Positions 62,409 through 64,000 of a DNA stretch of 64,000 nucleotides are shown piece by piece. The DNA comes from DAOUBP01 sp964513075 (GTDB taxonomy: Bacteria > Chloroflexota > Anaerolineae > CG2-30-64-16). The position numbers and the translations under genes are program-made. Under the pieces are notes generated by a model. The model was not told where the DNA came from. It made no database searches and saw nothing but the letters and a program-made list of their open reading frames with translations. Location of the stretch: NCBI GenBank assembly GCA_964513075.1, contig CAZELR010000019.1, positions 1-64,000 of the forward strand, given 5' to 3'. The number at the start of each line of letters is the position of its first letter. The stretch's first letter is position 1.

Positions 62409-63443
62409 CTAGCGTCGGCTCCGCCGATCCAGGGCCCAGCGTTGTGCCAGGATCGCGACGAAGGTCACGACGGCCTTGAGCGTGAACTGCCAGTCGGGTG
62501 ACAGCAGCAGGCCGGTAGCTGCCGTTGTCATTACCGAGAGCAGGATGGCGCCGACGAACATGCCGAGCACCGATCCAAACCCGCCCGCGATGCTCACGCC
62601 GCCCAGCAGAGTCACCACCAATGCGTCGAATTCGTAGCCCATGGCGCGGCCCGATAAACCAGCCTTATACTCCGAGGTGAGCAGGATGCCGGTGATGCCG
62701 GCGAGCAGCGCGCTGAGGATGTAGAGGAGCGCGAGCTGGCGCGTCACCTTGACGCCAGACAGTCGGGCCGCCTCCTGGTTCGCGCCGATCAGGTAGGTGC
62801 GCCGCCCTGGCACCGTTTTGCGCTCGAAGATGAAGGCGATGATCAAGAGAACCACCATGATCAGGACCGAGATCTTGAGCGTGGTGCCCGGGATGGCCGC
62901 GTTCCCGATGACGCCGAATACGTCCGGCAGACTCGTGTTCCGCTGCGCGCCCCGGGTGACGACCTGTCCGATACCGCGGGCCAGCATCATGGTCCCGAGT
63001 GTGACGATGATGGAGGGCACCTTGAGCTTCGTGACGAAAAATGCGTTGAGCCCGCCGACACCCATCGCGCACAGCAGCGCAAGTGCAACCGCGACGCCGT
63101 AGGGAAAGCCCAACCCATTGGCCAGCACATTCCGCGATACATTCGATGCCTGGGCAAAGTACACCGAGAGGACGCCGGTCATTGCGATCACCCCACCGAC
63201 CGACATGTCGAAGTTTCCGGTGATCAGCAGGAAGGTGACGCCGATGCCGATGATGACGATGTACCAGTTGTTCGTCAGAATGTTGATGATGTTTTTTGGC
63301 GTAAAGAAGTTGGGCACGAACAGGCAGAAGACGAGGAACAGGACGACGAGCACGCCGATCATGAACAGGGTGATAAACGTCTCGTTGCTCATCCGGCTGA
63401 GCGCGCTGCCCTTCGGCGCCGGTTTGGTTGTTTCAGCGTTCAT
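62409..63443 (-). CDS. ABC monosaccharide permease, RbsC type
   Basis: A 344-residue CUT2-family permease. GNFDMSVGGVIAMTGVL (about 60) is the early family motif, GLNAFFVTKLKVPSIIVTLG lies near 140 and GANQEAARLSGVKVTRQLAL near 225. It has eight to ten membrane segments. It overlaps the ATPase gene by four bases (ATGA) and precedes the second permease by 35 bases. Pentose or pentulose import is inferred from the downstream enzymes. Confidence 0.92.
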   Translation of the reverse strand: MNAETTKPAPKGSALSRMSNETFITLFMIGVLVVLFLVFCLFVPNFFTPKNIINILTNNWYIVIIGIGVTFLLITGNFDMSVGGVIAMTGVLSVYFAQASNVSRNVLANGLGFPYGVAVALALLCAMGVGGLNAFFVTKLKVPSIIVTLGTMMLARGIGQVVTRGAQRNTSLPDVFGVIGNAAIPGTTLKISVLIMVVLLIIAFIFERKTVPGRRTYLIGANQEAARLSGVKVTRQLALLYILSALLAGITGILLTSEYKAGLSGRAMGYEFDALVVTLLGGVSIAGGFGSVLGMFVGAILLSVMTTAATGLLLSPDWQFTLKAVVTFVAILAQRWALDRRSRR

Positions 63444-64000
63444 TCGCCCTCCCTCGGCGCACCGTTGGCGGCTGTCGCCACACCGCTCACCGCGTGCATG
63501 ATCATTTCGCTGTCGACATCACAGCCGTTACGGATCGTCTCCTTCATGGCGCCATCGTAGAGGAGGTAGATCGTGTCGCAGATGTTGATCACCTCCGGGA
63601 GCTCGGAGGAGAAGATCATGATCGACTTGCCGGCTGCGGCGAGTTGGCGGATGATGCCATAGATCTCGCTCTTGGCGCCAACGTCGATACCGCGCGTGGG
63701 TTCATCCAACATCAACAGATCGGCATCGGCAAACAGACACTTCGAAAGCACCACCTTCTGCTGGTTGCCGCCCGATAGTTGCGCGGCCTCCTTTTCGATG
63801 CTGCTTGTTGCAATCCGCAGCTTGTCGATATATTCGAGCGTGACCTCCCGCTCCTGGGCTCCGTTGATGAACCCGCCACGAGAAATCTTCTTCATATTCA
63901 TTACCGGTACGTTGCCGCGGATCGTCAAAATGGTGAAGAGGCCCTGCGAACGACGTTCTTCCGGCACCAGTGCAATCCCGGCCTGAATCACCCGATCCGG
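63440..64000 (-). CDS. ABC monosaccharide ATPase, RbsA type, 5' part beyond window
   Basis: The last 186 residues of a RbsA-like double ATPase; the N-terminal cassette lies outside. Visible is the second cassette: ALVPEERRSQGLF (Q-loop neighbourhood), the ABC signature QLSGGNQQKVVLSK, Walker B LLMLDEPTRGIDVG and the H-loop replaced region IFSSELPEVINICD, typical of sugar CUT2 ATPases where the last cassette is partly degenerate. Stop overlaps the RbsC start by four bases. A periplasmic binding protein gene is expected further upstream, outside the window. Confidence 0.93.
   Translation of the reverse strand, partial: PDRVIQAGIALVPEERRSQGLFTILTIRGNVPVMNMKKISRGGFINGAQEREVTLEYIDKLRIATSSIEKEAAQLSGGNQQKVVLSKCLFADADLLMLDEPTRGIDVGAKSEIYGIIRQLAAAGKSIMIFSSELPEVINICDTIYLLYDGAMKETIRNGCDVDSEMIMHAVSGVATAANGAPREGE

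Overview
ORGANISM. This is GC-rich bacterial chromosomal DNA with no rRNA, tRNA, transposase, integrase, phage gene or CRISPR array that I can see. The style suggests Chloroflexota, probably an Anaerolineae-like heterotroph. The pointers are sugar-binding lipoproteins with a VVEK-rich linker, a small glycine-rich zinc-ribbon protein, a large SARP/BTAD-ATPase-TPR regulator, and many short palindromic and 7-bp tandem repeats between genes. This assignment is inference from style, not a marker-gene result. LAYOUT. 1-4.0 kb (minus strand): a family 3 glycosidase cut by the window edge, a HAD-type phosphatase, a small NIPSNAP-like protein and a cytidylate-kinase-like protein. 4.2-12 kb: the 1171-residue ATPase regulator, a divergent DoxX-like membrane protein, the decayed remains of hypB, a SulP anion transporter and a photolyase. 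12.1-25.4 kb (plus strand): a nucleotide-sugar-epimerase-like protein, glutamate dehydrogenase, an amidohydrolase, then an almost complete ornithine fermentation set (ord, ortA, ortB, oraS, oraE, a MutL/GlmL-like factor, orr), interrupted by one unknown membrane protein with its own promoter. 25.5-32.8 kb (mostly minus): a two-component system, a secreted protein, a polyferredoxin with a small membrane partner, OsmC, a radical SAM protein, a VOC protein and an isochorismatase-like hydrolase. 33-34.7 kb (plus): plsY and a glycosyltransferase. 34.9-51.5 kb: two LacI-controlled sugar operons that meet tail to tail. The plus-strand one encodes LacI, two permeases, a binding protein, a GH78 rhamnosidase and a GH3 enzyme. 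The minus-strand one encodes LacI, a binding protein, two permeases and a GH3 enzyme. Neither encodes its ATPase. 52-64 kb: a zinc-ribbon protein, then a minus-strand pentose/pentulose operon (Rbs-type ABC transporter, UlaE-type 3-epimerase, AraD-type 4-epimerase, a UroD-fold protein, two FGGY kinases) followed by a HAD-IIA phosphatase, a SorC regulator and an SMP-30 lactonase. HOW IT WORKS TOGETHER. The ornithine genes would convert L-ornithine through D-ornithine and 2,4-diaminopentanoate to acetyl-CoA and alanine, with glutamate dehydrogenase able to recycle reduced cofactor and ammonia. The sugar operons point to uptake of plant or exopolysaccharide breakdown products, with cytosolic cleavage of rhamnosides and glucosides/xylosides and entry of pentuloses into the pentose phosphate pathway. 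MOST UNUSUAL. Two kinds of short repeat have entered genes without breaking them. A 27-bp palindrome encodes the same nonapeptide VGAGSPRP(Y/H), in the same frame, in two unrelated enzymes. Degenerate 7-bp (once 8-bp) tandem repeats of different sequence occur at nine loci. Two of these lie in frame inside enzymes and three supply the stop codon of the neighbouring gene.
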